From Acidovorax sp. GBBC 1281 (GTDB taxonomy: Bacteria > Pseudomonadota > Gammaproteobacteria > Burkholderiales > Burkholderiaceae_C): 64,000 nt of DNA. Shown here piece after piece: positions 43,204 through 55,428 of this stretch (position 1 is its first letter; each line of letters opens with the position of its first letter). The position numbers and the translations under genes are program-made. The stretch covers positions 2,188,001 to 2,252,000 of the forward strand of contig NZ_CP097269.1 in the NCBI RefSeq assembly GCF_028473645.1, written 5' to 3'. The notes below the pieces were generated by a model, which worked only from the letters and a program-made list of their open reading frames with translations, had not been told where the DNA came from and made no database searches.

Positions 43204-43542
43204 CGGGTTTGGCAAAAGGCCGTGCAAACAGGAGGGGAGCAGGCGGTGGGGGGGCACGCGCGCTGCGGGATGCCAATCGCCGTGATCTTTCAGGGGGCGT
43301 TGGCTGTCGAGGTGTAGGACAAAAGAGACTGCTTGGCTCACGATCTTTGGCATCGAGGGACCTGGGTGGCATGGGCTGAATGGGCCGCGGAAGTCGGCAG
43401 GCTCTTTCAGTGAGGCTACAATTGGAGGCTTTCCCGCAAAAACGTCGCCCGGCAGCAACCAAAGCAATCCCCCAACAAGCAGCAGTCTTCAGGAATGTCT
43501 TCCTGCGGACTCCGGGCGACCCGTAACCATTCGGAGAACCCA
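43204..43542. other. Divergent intergenic region with carA leader
   Basis: No gene is seen in the first 200 bases. The carA side holds structured leader sequence: GTCGCCCGG at 43444-43452 pairs with CCGGGCGAC at 43512-43520, enclosing AGGAA-TGTC-TTCCT at 43493-43506. GGAG at 43532-43535 is the carA ribosome site. The long-range stem could influence carA translation. No arginine or pyrimidine operator was recognised. Confidence 0.5.
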
Positions 43543-44705
43543 GTGCTTTTGTCTCTACAGGGATCCTTCCCGCCCGCCATCCTGGCGCTCGCAGACGGCA
43601 CGGTCTTTATCGGCAATTCGATTGGTGCCACCGGCACCACGGTCGGCGAAGTGGTGTTCAACACCGCGATCACCGGCTACCAGGAAATCCTCACCGACCC
43701 GAGCTACTGCCAGCAGATCGTCACCCTGACGTATCCGCACATCGGCAACTACGGTGTCAATACCGAGGACATCGAAGCCGACAAGGTCCATGCCGCAGGC
43801 TTGATCATCAAAGACCTGCCGTTGCTGGCCAGCAATTTCCGCAGCACCGAAACTCTCTCGCAGTACCTCGTGCGCGAGAAGACCGTTGCCATCGCCAACA
43901 TCGACACCCGCAAGCTCACGCGCATCTTGCGCACCCACGGAGCGCAGAACGGCGCCATCGTCGGGCTTGCGGCCGGCGAAGCGGTGACCCAGGCGCGCAT
44001 CGACGAAGCCCTGGCCGCCGCCAAAGCGGCGCCCAGCATGAAGGGCCTGGATCTGGCCCAGGTGGTGAGCACTCCCGCAGCTTATTTGTGGGACCAGACC
44101 GAGTGGAAGCTCGGTTCGGGTTACGGCACCCTTGCCGCTCCGCGCTTTCACGTGGTGGCCTACGACTACGGCGTGAAGAAGAACATCCTGCGCATGCTGG
44201 CCGAGCGCGGCTGCCGCCTCACGGTGGTTCCGGCAAAGACCCCGGCAGCCGAGGTGCTGGCCATGAAGCCCGATGGCGTGTTCCTGTCCAACGGCCCTGG
44301 CGATCCGGCGCCGTGTGACTACGCCATCGAAGCCACGCGCCAGATCATCGATGCGGGCGTGCCCACCTTCGGCATCTGCCTGGGCCACCAGATCATGGCC
44401 CTGGCCAGCGGCGCGAAGACCTTCAAGATGGACAACAGTCACCATGGCGCGAACCATCCCGTGAAGGACCTGGACAACGGCCGTGTCAGCATCACCAGTC
44501 AGAACCATGGGTTTGCCGTGGAGACGGAGTCGCTGCCGGCAACCCTGCGCCCCACGCACATCAGCCTGTTCGACGGCACGCTGCAGGGCCTGGAGCGCAC
44601 GGACAAGCCCGCGTTCTGTTTCCAGGGCCACCCCGAGGCCTCGCCCGGCCCGCACGACATCGCCTACCTGTTTGACCGCTTCACCGCGCTGATGGAGAAG
44701 AAATA

Positions 44706-44706
<1 letters not shown>
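43543..44706 (+). CDS. carA: Carbamoyl-phosphate synthase small subunit
   Basis: 387 residues with GTG start (GGAG six bases before). N-terminal CPSase_sm domain: [44 protein letters not shown]-terminal class I glutamine amidotransferase: [38 protein letters not shown] (nucleophile Cys) and [11 protein letters not shown] (His, Glu). It hydrolyses glutamine and channels ammonia to CarB for arginine and pyrimidine synthesis. The TAA stop overlaps the carB ATG by one base (TAATG), so the subunits are translated in step. Confidence 0.97.
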
Positions 44707-47951
<3,245 letters not shown>

Positions 47952-48013
47952 ACGGCACAGTCAGGTTAAGCGTCCGGCCGCCTCAAACGCGGCATAATCG
48001 CCACTGACCAGAG

Positions 48014-48047
48014 ACCGCCGCGCGGCAACGCGCGGCGGTTTCCTTTT
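48014..48047 (+). terminator. Hairpin terminator between carB and greA
   Basis: A perfect 11-bp stem, ACCGCCGCGCG / CGCGCGGCGGT, with a GCAA loop (48014-48039), then TTCCTTTT. It should end carAB transcripts. As it lies 98 bases before greA, it could also act as an attenuator in the greA leader, as known for the greA leader of E. coli. Confidence 0.8.
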
Positions 48048-48136
48048 GGGGCGTCCGTTTGTGCATCCACGGGTGTGCAAGACGCCAGGAGGGCCGCGCG
48101 TTGCGCGGCGTCGAATTGAACGTGGAGACTGATTCA

Positions 48137-48613
48137 ATGGCCACCATTCCCATCACCAAGCGCGGCGCTGAAAAGCTCAAGGAAGAGTTGCACCGCCTGA
48201 AGACCGTCGAACGCCCTGCGGTGATCAATGCCATCGCCGAGGCGCGTGCCCAGGGCGATTTGAGCGAAAACGCCGAGTACGAGGCCGCCAAAGACCGGCA
48301 GGGTTTCATCGAAGGCCGCATCCAGGAAGTCGAGAGCAAGTTGTCCGCTGCGCAGATCATCGACCCCACCGCGCTGGACGCGGGCGGCAAAGTGGTGTTC
48401 GGTGCCACGGTGAAGCTGGAAGACGAAGAAAGCGGCGATGCCGTTACCTACCAGATCGTGGGCGAGGACGAGGCCGACCTGAAGCTGGGCCTCATCAATG
48501 TGTCCAGCCCCATCGCTCGCGCGCTGATCGGCAAGGAGGAGGGCGACACGGCCGAGGTCCAGGCCCCTGGCGGCCTGCGCCGCTATGAAGTGGTGGGCGT
48601 GAGCTACATCTGA
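48137..48613 (+). CDS. greA: Transcription elongation factor GreA
   Basis: 158 residues, the exact family length. The N-terminal coiled coil carries [57 protein letters not shown], including the acidic tip DLSENAEY. The C-terminal FKBP-like domain has the pattern [35 protein letters not shown]. It enters the RNA polymerase secondary channel and restarts backtracked complexes by transcript cleavage. ATG at 48137 is chosen by homology over in-frame upstream codons. Confidence 0.97.
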   Translation: MATIPITKRGAEKLKEELHRLKTVERPAVINAIAEARAQGDLSENAEYEAAKDRQGFIEGRIQEVESKLSAAQIIDPTALDAGGKVVFGATVKLEDEESGDAVTYQIVGEDEADLKLGLINVSSPIARALIGKEEGDTAEVQAPGGLRRYEVVGVSYI

Positions 48614-48628
48614 GCGAAAGACGCTGCC

Positions 48629-49036
48629 ATGTATGACCGCGTGCCTATTCTGGCCGCCGCATTGTGGTGGGGGAGTTTGTCGGCCATCGGGTTCCTGGCC
48701 GTACCGCTCCTGTTCGTGCATTTGCCCACACCGGCGGTGGCCGGCAACATGGCCGCACGCCTTTTCGAGGCACAAACCTTCGTCTCGATCGCTTGCTGTG
48801 TGTGCCTTCTCCTGTTGTCCAAGCGAAGGCATGCGGAGACGCAGGAGGACTGGGCCCAGGCCGCGCTGGTCTTCGTGATCGGTGGGCTTTTACTGGCGTT
48901 GCTGGTGCAGTACGGCGTATCGCCCCGCATCGTCGCCCGCCAGAATCTAAGGCTGTGGCACAGCGTGGGCACCGTGATGTACGCGTTGCAGTGGGGATGC
49001 GCTTTGGCCGTCCTGTGGCGAACGTCCCGGCGCTGA
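48629..49036 (+). CDS. DUF4149 family membrane protein
   Basis: 135 residues with four hydrophobic segments: LAAALWWGSLSAIGFLAVPLLFV, FVSIACCVCLLLL, ALVFVIGGLLLALLVQYGV and VGTVMYALQWGCALAVLW. The pattern and the position right after greA (15 bases) fit the DUF4149 inner-membrane family conserved beside greA in Burkholderiales. The function is not known. Probably co-transcribed with greA. Confidence 0.8.
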   Translation: MYDRVPILAAALWWGSLSAIGFLAVPLLFVHLPTPAVAGNMAARLFEAQTFVSIACCVCLLLLSKRRHAETQEDWAQAALVFVIGGLLLALLVQYGVSPRIVARQNLRLWHSVGTVMYALQWGCALAVLWRTSRR

Positions 49037-49072
49037 TTTCTCGGCGCAGGGGACGGTCCTTTCACTGCCCGT

Positions 49073-49816
49073 TCACTCTTTCCAGTGCTCGGCCACCCAG
49101 GTGGCAGGCTGGATGTGGCGAAAGCGGCGATTGCGCCGGCCTGCCAGGGCATCGGGTGGGTTGCACTCACCGTGAAAGATCACGATGCGCGCGTCGGCCG
49201 GAACGATTGGCGGCTTCCAATAATTGGAAGGCCATGCAGGGATGCAGTGGTACTTGAAGCTGGGGCACCAGCCTGCGGGCCAGTAGCTCAGCTTGCCCTG
49301 CTGATGCAGGAAGTCCGAAAGGTAGGCCTGTTCGTTGCGAAATTTTCGGCGGATAGCATCGAAGTGCCCGCGAAAGTATTCGAGTACGTCGGGGTGCGCA
49401 CCGATCTCGAACCGATACACCGATGAGTTGCCTGTGATGCGCCAGGGCCGTTTGTAGTCATGGATGATCAGGAACTCGCCCGGCGCTTCGAAAAAGGCAT
49501 CAAGACCGCCTGTGACGACGACATCCACGTCCAGGAACAGTGCGGTGCCTGACAGGCCATGCAGATCGGCGCTGAACGTGGCGAGCTTGGTCCAGCCGCG
49601 CTCTGGAATGCCGGCGGGCAGGTCCAAGGCTGGAATCGGAAGGCATTGCACTTCGGCCCGGATGCCCGTCGAATCATCCGTCAGGCAGACAAAGCGAAAA
49701 TCCCCAGTGAGATGACGCCGGACCATGGCGTAAAGCCGGTTCACATATTCGGGGCCGTATTTGGTGCCCCATTTCATGCAGATCACGTGGCGCATTCGCG
49801 CCGTGCTGGAGCCCAT
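49073..49816 (-). CDS. Glycosyltransferase-like protein
   Basis: 247 residues. MKWGTKYGPEYVNRLYAMVRRHL and later ALFLDVDVVVTGGLDAFFE give the nucleotide-sugar/metal DxD region of GT-A-fold enzymes, followed by EFLIIHDYKRPWR and FRNEQAYLSDFLHQQG (the D/EQ acceptor-side motif of GT8-like or related families). The donor and acceptor are unknown; a cell-surface polysaccharide role is plausible. Its ATG overlaps the yhbY stop as TGATG, so it is coupled to yhbY. ATG at 49792 (MRHVICM) is an alternative start. Confidence 0.7.
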   Translation of the reverse strand: MGSSTARMRHVICMKWGTKYGPEYVNRLYAMVRRHLTGDFRFVCLTDDSTGIRAEVQCLPIPALDLPAGIPERGWTKLATFSADLHGLSGTALFLDVDVVVTGGLDAFFEAPGEFLIIHDYKRPWRITGNSSVYRFEIGAHPDVLEYFRGHFDAIRRKFRNEQAYLSDFLHQQGKLSYWPAGWCPSFKYHCIPAWPSNYWKPPIVPADARIVIFHGECNPPDALAGRRNRRFRHIQPATWVAEHWKE

Positions 49817-50292
49817 CAATCGGCCTGGCGCTTCTTGACGGATTTCTGCTTCGGCTTCTTGGCCCGCTTGATCTGGCCGCCGGGCGTCAATCGCTGGTTG
49901 CCAAGGACGCGCAACTGCTTGATCTCGGGCCGCTGGCCGCCGCGCTTGCTGAACTTGAGCACTTTCACATCGCGCGGGCCGGGCATGCGGTCTTCGTCGA
50001 CGGTGCGCTCCTTGGGAGGCTGCGGGCGCCAGAGCACCAGCAACTTGCCGATGTGTTGGATGGGCGCAGCGTTGAGTTCTGCCGCCAAGGTCTGGTAAAT
50101 CTGTTCGCGCGATGTCCGGTCGTCGCTGAAGACGCGGACTTTGATCAATCCGTGGGCATTGAGGGCGGCGTTGATTTCTTTTTGGACAGCGGGGGTCAAC
50201 CCATCGCCGCCGATCAGGACGACGGGGTCCAGATGGTGGGCATTGGCGCGGTGTTCCCGGCGCTCTGCGGGAGTCAATTGAATTTGGGGCAT
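49816..50292 (-). CDS. yhbY: YhbY family RNA-binding protein (CRM domain)
   Basis: 158 residues. The CRM domain is at the N-terminus: [51 protein letters not shown], with the GxxG loop as IGGDG. The basic C-terminal tail ([22 protein letters not shown]) is longer than in E. coli (97 residues). It associates with pre-50S ribosomal particles. It is divergent from rlmE across a gap of only 20 bases, as in E. coli. An in-frame codon upstream (50322) would overlap rlmE and is rejected. Confidence 0.9.
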   Translation of the reverse strand: MPQIQLTPAERREHRANAHHLDPVVLIGGDGLTPAVQKEINAALNAHGLIKVRVFSDDRTSREQIYQTLAAELNAAPIQHIGKLLVLWRPQPPKERTVDEDRMPGPRDVKVLKFSKRGGQRPEIKQLRVLGNQRLTPGGQIKRAKKPKQKSVKKRQAD

Positions 50293-50312
50293 GGCCGTAT
50301 TATCGAGGCAGG

Positions 50313-50975
50313 ATGAAAACAAACACGAAAAGCAAGAAGGTGAACAAGGCGTGGCTCCACGACCATGTCAACGACACCTACGTCAAGCTCGCCCAGAAAG
50401 AGGGCTATCGCGCCCGTGCCGCTTACAAACTCAAGGAGATCGACGAACAACTGGGGTTGATCAAGCCAGGGCATGTCGTGGTCGACCTGGGGTCCTCCCC
50501 CGGTGCCTGGAGCCAGTACCTGCGGCGGCGCATGTCGCCAGGAGGCGCGGCAGTCGGCCAACTGAACGGCACCATCATCGCCCTGGATCTGCTGCCCATG
50601 GAGCCGATCGAGGGGGTTGGCTTTCTTCAGGGCGATTTCCGGGAGGACGACGTTCTTGCGCAGTTGCAGGAAGCCGTCCAGGGGCGGGCTGTCGACGTGG
50701 TGGTTTCCGACATGGCCCCCAATCTGTCCGGAATCGAGTCCGCCGACGCGGCGCGCATTTCCCACCTGATCGAGCTGGCCGTCGAATTCGCCGTGCAGCA
50801 CCTCAAACCCGAAGGGGCGCTCGTGGTCAAGCTGTTCCATGGCAGCGGATATGCGCAACTGGTGCAGTTGTTCAAGGAAACATTCAAGGTGGTCAAGCCG
50901 ATCAAGCCCAAAGCCTCGCGGGACAAATCTTCCGAGACTTTTCTGGTGGGAATCGGCTTGAAAAAGCAGGCTTGA
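50313..50975 (+). CDS. rlmE: 23S rRNA (uridine-2552-2'-O)-methyltransferase
   Basis: 220 residues. [44 protein letters not shown] contains the first catalytic Lys region; then SAM-binding [19 protein letters not shown], the catalytic Asp in [11 protein letters not shown], Lys in [12 protein letters not shown], and Glu in [12 protein letters not shown]: the K-D-K-E tetrad of RrmJ. It methylates U2552 in the A-loop of 23S rRNA. GAGGCAGG precedes ATG. The following gene is ftsH, the standard pairing. Confidence 0.96.
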   Translation: MKTNTKSKKVNKAWLHDHVNDTYVKLAQKEGYRARAAYKLKEIDEQLGLIKPGHVVVDLGSSPGAWSQYLRRRMSPGGAAVGQLNGTIIALDLLPMEPIEGVGFLQGDFREDDVLAQLQEAVQGRAVDVVVSDMAPNLSGIESADAARISHLIELAVEFAVQHLKPEGALVVKLFHGSGYAQLVQLFKETFKVVKPIKPKASRDKSSETFLVGIGLKKQA

Positions 50976-51164
50976 ACAGTATGAATGCGGTTCGTCAACG
51001 GTTCCGACCCATGCCAATGCATTCTTCCTATGGGTTGACCATGGCCTCTGCTGGGGTAAATCGCACCGCCTTCCACCTTGAAACGCCTAAAATGCGCCCT
51101 AAATGCGCTAGGACGTCTCCATGACACGTTCGTGGCGTTATCCCCTTTGCTTCTGGAGCCCCGC

Positions 51165-53084
51165 TTGAACAATCAGTGGTTTTCAAAAATTGCCGTGTGG
51201 CTGGTCATCGCCATGGTGCTCTTTACGGTGTTCAAACAGTTCGACACCCGTTCAGGCGCCAGCGCGGGCTCCGTGGGGTACTCCGAATTCCTGGAGGAGG
51301 TGCGGAGCAACCGGATCAAGAGCGCGACCATCCAGGAAGGGCAGGGTGGCACGGAGATCGTCGCCACCACCACCGATGACCGCAAATTGCGCACTACCGC
51401 GACCTATCTGGACCGCGGATTGGTGGGCGATCTGATCAACAACAACGTCAAGTTCGACGTCAAGCCACGGGAAGAGGGCTCGCTTTTGATGACACTGCTC
51501 GTCAGCTGGGGCCCCATGCTGCTGCTGATCGGCGTGTGGGTGTACTTCATGCGTCAGATGCAGGGTGGCGGCAAGGGCGGGGCTTTCAGCTTCGGCAAGA
51601 GCAAGGCCCGCATGCTGGACGAGAACAGCAATCAGGTGACCTTTGCCGACGTGGCAGGGTGCGACGAAGCCAAGGAAGAAGTCAAGGAAGTCGTCGACTT
51701 CCTGAAAGACCCTCAGAAATTCCAGAAACTCGGTGGCCGCATTCCGCGGGGCCTTTTGTTGGTCGGCCCTCCCGGCACGGGTAAAACGCTGCTGGCCAAG
51801 TCCATCGCTGGCGAAGCCAAGGTTCCCTTCTTCAGCATTTCCGGCTCCGACTTCGTGGAAATGTTCGTGGGCGTGGGCGCGGCCCGCGTGCGCGATATGT
51901 TCGAGAACGCCAAGAAGAATGCACCTTGCATCATCTTCATTGATGAAATCGATGCGGTGGGCCGCCAGCGCGGCGCTGGCCTGGGTGGTGGCAATGACGA
52001 ACGCGAACAGACCTTGAACCAGATGCTGGTCGAGATGGACGGCTTCGAGACCAATCTCGGGGTGATCGTGGTGGCCGCCACCAACCGCCCTGACATCCTG
52101 GATGCCGCCTTGCTGCGCCCGGGCCGATTCGACCGCCAGGTGTATGTGACGCTGCCCGACATCCGCGGCCGTGAGCAGATCCTGAACGTCCACATGCGAA
52201 AAGTGCCCGTGGGCCAGGACGTGAACCCGAGTGTGATTGCACGCGGAACCCCTGGAATGTCGGGTGCGGACCTCGCCAATCTTTGCAACGAAGCGGCTTT
52301 GATGGCGGCCCGCCGCAATGCGCGCACTGTGGAGATGCAGGACTTCGAGAAGGCCAAGGACAAGATCATCATGGGCCCCGAGCGCAAGAGCATGGTCATG
52401 CCCGAGGAAGAGCGCCGCAATACGGCCTACCACGAGTCCGGCCACGCACTGATCGGCAAGCTGCTGCCCAAGTGCGATCCGGTCCACAAAGTCACCATCA
52501 TCCCACGTGGCCGTGCACTGGGCGTGACCATGAGCCTTCCTGAAAAGGACCGCTACAGCTACGACCGCGAGTACATGCTGAACCAGATCAGCATGCTGTT
52601 CGGCGGACGGATTGCCGAAGAGGTGTTCATGAACCAGATGACCACCGGCGCCAGCAATGATTTCGAACGTGCCACATCGATCGCCCGCGACATGGTGACG
52701 CGCTACGGCATGACGGAGGCCCTGGGCCCGATGGTCTATGCCGAGAACGAGGGCGAGGTTTTCCTCGGCCGCTCGGTGACCAAGACCAACAACATGAGCG
52801 AGCAGACGATGGAGAAGGTCGATGGCGAGGTTCGCCGCATCATCGATGAGCAATACGCGCTGGCACGCAAGCTGATCGAAGACAACAGCGACAAGATGCA
52901 TGCCATGGCCAAGGCGCTGCTGGAGTGGGAGACGATCGACACCGAGCAACTCGACGACATCATGGCAGGCAAGCCTCCGCGTCCTCCCAAGGACTGGACG
53001 CCTCGCACGCCATCGTCGGGTGGAGATAACTCGGGTGGCGGCACGCCGGCTGTGACGACTGAACCTGCTCCTTCGGCCGCTTGA
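51165..53084 (+). CDS. ftsH: ATP-dependent zinc metalloprotease FtsH
   Basis: 639 residues with a TTG start (GGAG seven bases before); [20 protein letters not shown] is the usual Burkholderiales N-terminus and first membrane helix. The second helix is near residues 108-128 ([20 protein letters not shown]). AAA+ domain: [28 protein letters not shown]. Zinc protease: HESGHAL (HExxH-type, reading [10 protein letters not shown]). It degrades membrane proteins and regulatory targets such as LpxC. LapB, also encoded here, is its LpxC adaptor in E. coli. A terminator follows. Confidence 0.97.
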   Translation: MNNQWFSKIAVWLVIAMVLFTVFKQFDTRSGASAGSVGYSEFLEEVRSNRIKSATIQEGQGGTEIVATTTDDRKLRTTATYLDRGLVGDLINNNVKFDVKPREEGSLLMTLLVSWGPMLLLIGVWVYFMRQMQGGGKGGAFSFGKSKARMLDENSNQVTFADVAGCDEAKEEVKEVVDFLKDPQKFQKLGGRIPRGLLLVGPPGTGKTLLAKSIAGEAKVPFFSISGSDFVEMFVGVGAARVRDMFENAKKNAPCIIFIDEIDAVGRQRGAGLGGGNDEREQTLNQMLVEMDGFETNLGVIVVAATNRPDILDAALLRPGRFDRQVYVTLPDIRGREQILNVHMRKVPVGQDVNPSVIARGTPGMSGADLANLCNEAALMAARRNARTVEMQDFEKAKDKIIMGPERKSMVMPEEERRNTAYHESGHALIGKLLPKCDPVHKVTIIPRGRALGVTMSLPEKDRYSYDREYMLNQISMLFGGRIAEEVFMNQMTTGASNDFERATSIARDMVTRYGMTEALGPMVYAENEGEVFLGRSVTKTNNMSEQTMEKVDGEVRRIIDEQYALARKLIEDNSDKMHAMAKALLEWETIDTEQLDDIMAGKPPRPPKDWTPRTPSSGGDNSGGGTPAVTTEPAPSAA

Positions 53085-53111
53085 GCCTGCGGCAGAACGC
53101 TGCAACCAACA

Positions 53112-53135
53112 ACGGGGCCTGTGTGCCCCGTTTTT
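53112..53135 (+). terminator. Rho-independent terminator after ftsH
   Basis: ACGGGGC / GCCCCGT 7-bp stem with a CTGTGT loop, followed by five T. It separates ftsH from folP. Confidence 0.85.
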
Positions 53136-53168
53136 GTGTTCTTCTCGTTTAAATCATTCCACGTGTCG

Positions 53169-54008
53169 ATGCACTGGCAGACCAGCCGATTCCAGATCGA
53201 TCTCTCACGGCCTCGGGTCATGGGTATCGTGAATGCCACTCCGGATTCCTTCTCCGATGGCGGGCGGCACGCCACCACCGCGGACGCGATGCGCCACTGC
53301 GAAAGCCTGCTGGCGCAGGGGGCTGACATTCTGGACATCGGGGGGGAATCCACCCGCCCAGGCAGTCCCGCCGTCTCGCTGGACGAAGAGTTGGCTCGGG
53401 TGTTGCCGCTGGTCCGTTCGGCGGTGGGCCTGGGCGTGCCGTTGTCCATCGACACCTACAAGCCCGAGGTGATGCGTGCGGTGCTGGACTTGGGCGCTGA
53501 CATCATCAACGACATCTGGGCCCTTCGGCAGCCTGGCGCCATGGCCGTGGTGGCCGGCCATCCTGCATGCGGGGTGTGCCTGATGCACATGCACCGCGAC
53601 CCCCAAACCATGCAGGCGGCTCCGATGGAGGGAGACGTGGTCTCTCAAGTGCTATCTTTTTTAGAGCAATGTGCCCTAGATTTACATGCGCTGGGGGTCG
53701 AAAAGAGTCGCATCGTGCTGGACTGCGGCATTGGCTTTGGCAAGACGGTGGAGCAGAACTTCGCGCTCCTTGCCTGCCAGCCTTTGCTGTCCCGCGCGGG
53801 CTACCCCTGGCTGGCTGGCTGGTCGCGCAAATCGTCGCTCGGTGCGGTCACGCAGTGGCCGGTTTCCGAGCGCATGGTCCCCAGTGTGGCAGCGGCGTTG
53901 TTGGCCGTGGAGCGTGGCGTGCGCATCGTGCGTGTGCACGACGTGCGCGAAACGGTCGCCGCATTGCAAGTCTGGCAGGCCTCTCAAATTCCCCCACCCT
54001 CACTCTAG
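53169..54008 (+). CDS. folP: Dihydropteroate synthase
   Basis: 279 residues. [18 protein letters not shown] (pterin site), [17 protein letters not shown] (phosphate/pABA loop with the conserved Thr-Arg-Pro), [19 protein letters not shown], and [13 protein letters not shown] near the C-terminus follow the DHPS order. It condenses pABA with the pterin pyrophosphate in folate synthesis and is the sulfonamide target. Starts at ATG 53169 or GTG 53163. glmM starts 34 bases after its stop. Confidence 0.95.
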   Translation: MHWQTSRFQIDLSRPRVMGIVNATPDSFSDGGRHATTADAMRHCESLLAQGADILDIGGESTRPGSPAVSLDEELARVLPLVRSAVGLGVPLSIDTYKPEVMRAVLDLGADIINDIWALRQPGAMAVVAGHPACGVCLMHMHRDPQTMQAAPMEGDVVSQVLSFLEQCALDLHALGVEKSRIVLDCGIGFGKTVEQNFALLACQPLLSRAGYPWLAGWSRKSSLGAVTQWPVSERMVPSVAAALLAVERGVRIVRVHDVRETVAALQVWQASQIPPPSL

Positions 54009-54042
54009 CCTGCGGATATCCTTCAGGCGGAGGCAAAAAATC

Positions 54043-55377
54043 ATGACACGTCGATATTTCGGTACGGATGGCATCCGCGGCACCGTAGGGCAGGCGCCCA
54101 TCACTCCCGACTTTGTGCTGCGGCTCGCGCATGCGGTGGGCCGGGTTTTGCGCCGCAAGGAGGAGCGGCCCACGGTGTTGATCGGGAAGGACACGCGCAT
54201 TTCCGGCTACATGCTGGAGAGCGCGCTGGAGTCCGGCTTCAACTCTGCAGGGGTGGATGTGGTGCTGCTGGGCCCTTTGCCCACGCCCGGCGTGGCGTAC
54301 CTGACCCGTGCCCAGCGCGCAAGCCTCGGTGTCGTGATCAGCGCCAGCCACAATGCCTATCCGGACAATGGCATCAAGTTCTTCAGCGCGCAAGGCACGA
54401 AGCTCTCCGACGAGTGGGAGATGGCGGTGGAGGCGGCGCTGGATGAAGCCCCCGTCTGGGCGGACTCTGCTTCTTTGGGCAAAGCGAGGCGCCTGGAGGA
54501 CGCGGCAGGCCGCTACATCGAATTTTGCAAAAGCACGTTCCCGCAGGATCTGACCCTCAAGGGGGTGAAGATCGTGGTGGATGCGGCCCACGGCGCGGCG
54601 TATCACATCGCGCCCAAGGTGTTCCATGAGTTGGGTGCGGAAGTGCTGGCCATCGGCTGCTCGCCCGATGGCCTGAACATCAACCACCAGGTCGGAGCGA
54701 CCCACCCCGAAGCCTTGGTGCGGGCGGTCCGCGCCAACCACGCGCACTTCGGCGTGGCGCTGGACGGGGATGCGGACCGGCTGCAGATGGTGGACGCAGC
54801 AGGGCGGCTCTACAACGGCGACGAACTGCTGTATCTCATGGCCTCGGACCGTTTGGGCCGGGGCGAGCCGGTGCCGGGCGTGGTCGGCACGCTCATGACC
54901 AACATGGCGGTGGAGCTCGCGCTCAAGGCGCAGGGCGTGCAGTTCGTGCGTGCCAAAGTCGGCGACCGGTATGTGCTGGAAGAGCTGGCCCGCCATCGCT
55001 GGCTTTTGGGCGGAGAGGGTTCGGGACACCTGCTGGCCCTGGACCGCCACACCACGGGCGATGGCCTCATCAGCGCACTCCAGGTGCTTCAGGCGTGTGT
55101 ACGCAACGCCTGCGGTTTGCCGGACATGCTGGCGAATGTGCAGCTCTTTCCGCAGGTGCTTCTCAATGTCCGGCTCGCACCGGGGCAGGATTGGAAGAGC
55201 AACACGACTTTGTCAGACACCTTGCGGTCGGTCGAGGCGGCGTTGGGCGAAACCGGGCGGGTATTGATTCGCGCGAGCGGAACCGAACCTCTGCTGCGCG
55301 TGATGGTGGAGGCCAGCAATGCCGACCATGCCAATCACTTCGCGCAGCAGCTGGCCGACGCGGCGCGTGCGGGGTGA
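54043..55377 (+). CDS. glmM: Phosphoglucosamine mutase
   Basis: 444 residues. [22 protein letters not shown], the phosphoserine loop [18 protein letters not shown], the metal loop [32 protein letters not shown] (sugar loop) and [15 protein letters not shown] (phosphate-binding loop) are all present and in order. It interconverts glucosamine-6-P and glucosamine-1-P for peptidoglycan and LPS. GGCGGAGGC precedes ATG. folP-glmM downstream of ftsH is conserved from E. coli. Confidence 0.97.
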   Translation: MTRRYFGTDGIRGTVGQAPITPDFVLRLAHAVGRVLRRKEERPTVLIGKDTRISGYMLESALESGFNSAGVDVVLLGPLPTPGVAYLTRAQRASLGVVISASHNAYPDNGIKFFSAQGTKLSDEWEMAVEAALDEAPVWADSASLGKARRLEDAAGRYIEFCKSTFPQDLTLKGVKIVVDAAHGAAYHIAPKVFHELGAEVLAIGCSPDGLNINHQVGATHPEALVRAVRANHAHFGVALDGDADRLQMVDAAGRLYNGDELLYLMASDRLGRGEPVPGVVGTLMTNMAVELALKAQGVQFVRAKVGDRYVLEELARHRWLLGGEGSGHLLALDRHTTGDGLISALQVLQACVRNACGLPDMLANVQLFPQVLLNVRLAPGQDWKSNTTLSDTLRSVEAALGETGRVLIRASGTEPLLRVMVEASNADHANHFAQQLADAARAG

Positions 55378-55428
55378 GTCCACCTGCAGCGTGCTCCGGG
55401 GCTGAGTCGGCGCAGGGTCTGATCCGGC

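Noticed and set aside
43316..43460. Longer N-terminus of the methyltransferase toward carA
   Set aside because: In-frame upstream codons lie in the carA leader and show no similarity; ATG at 43203 begins the plausible protein.
53642..53690. TGCTAT-type hairpin inside folP
   Set aside because: GTGCTATCTTTTTTAGAGC is an imperfect palindrome within conserved-length folP coding sequence; the frame is intact, so no insertion is claimed.
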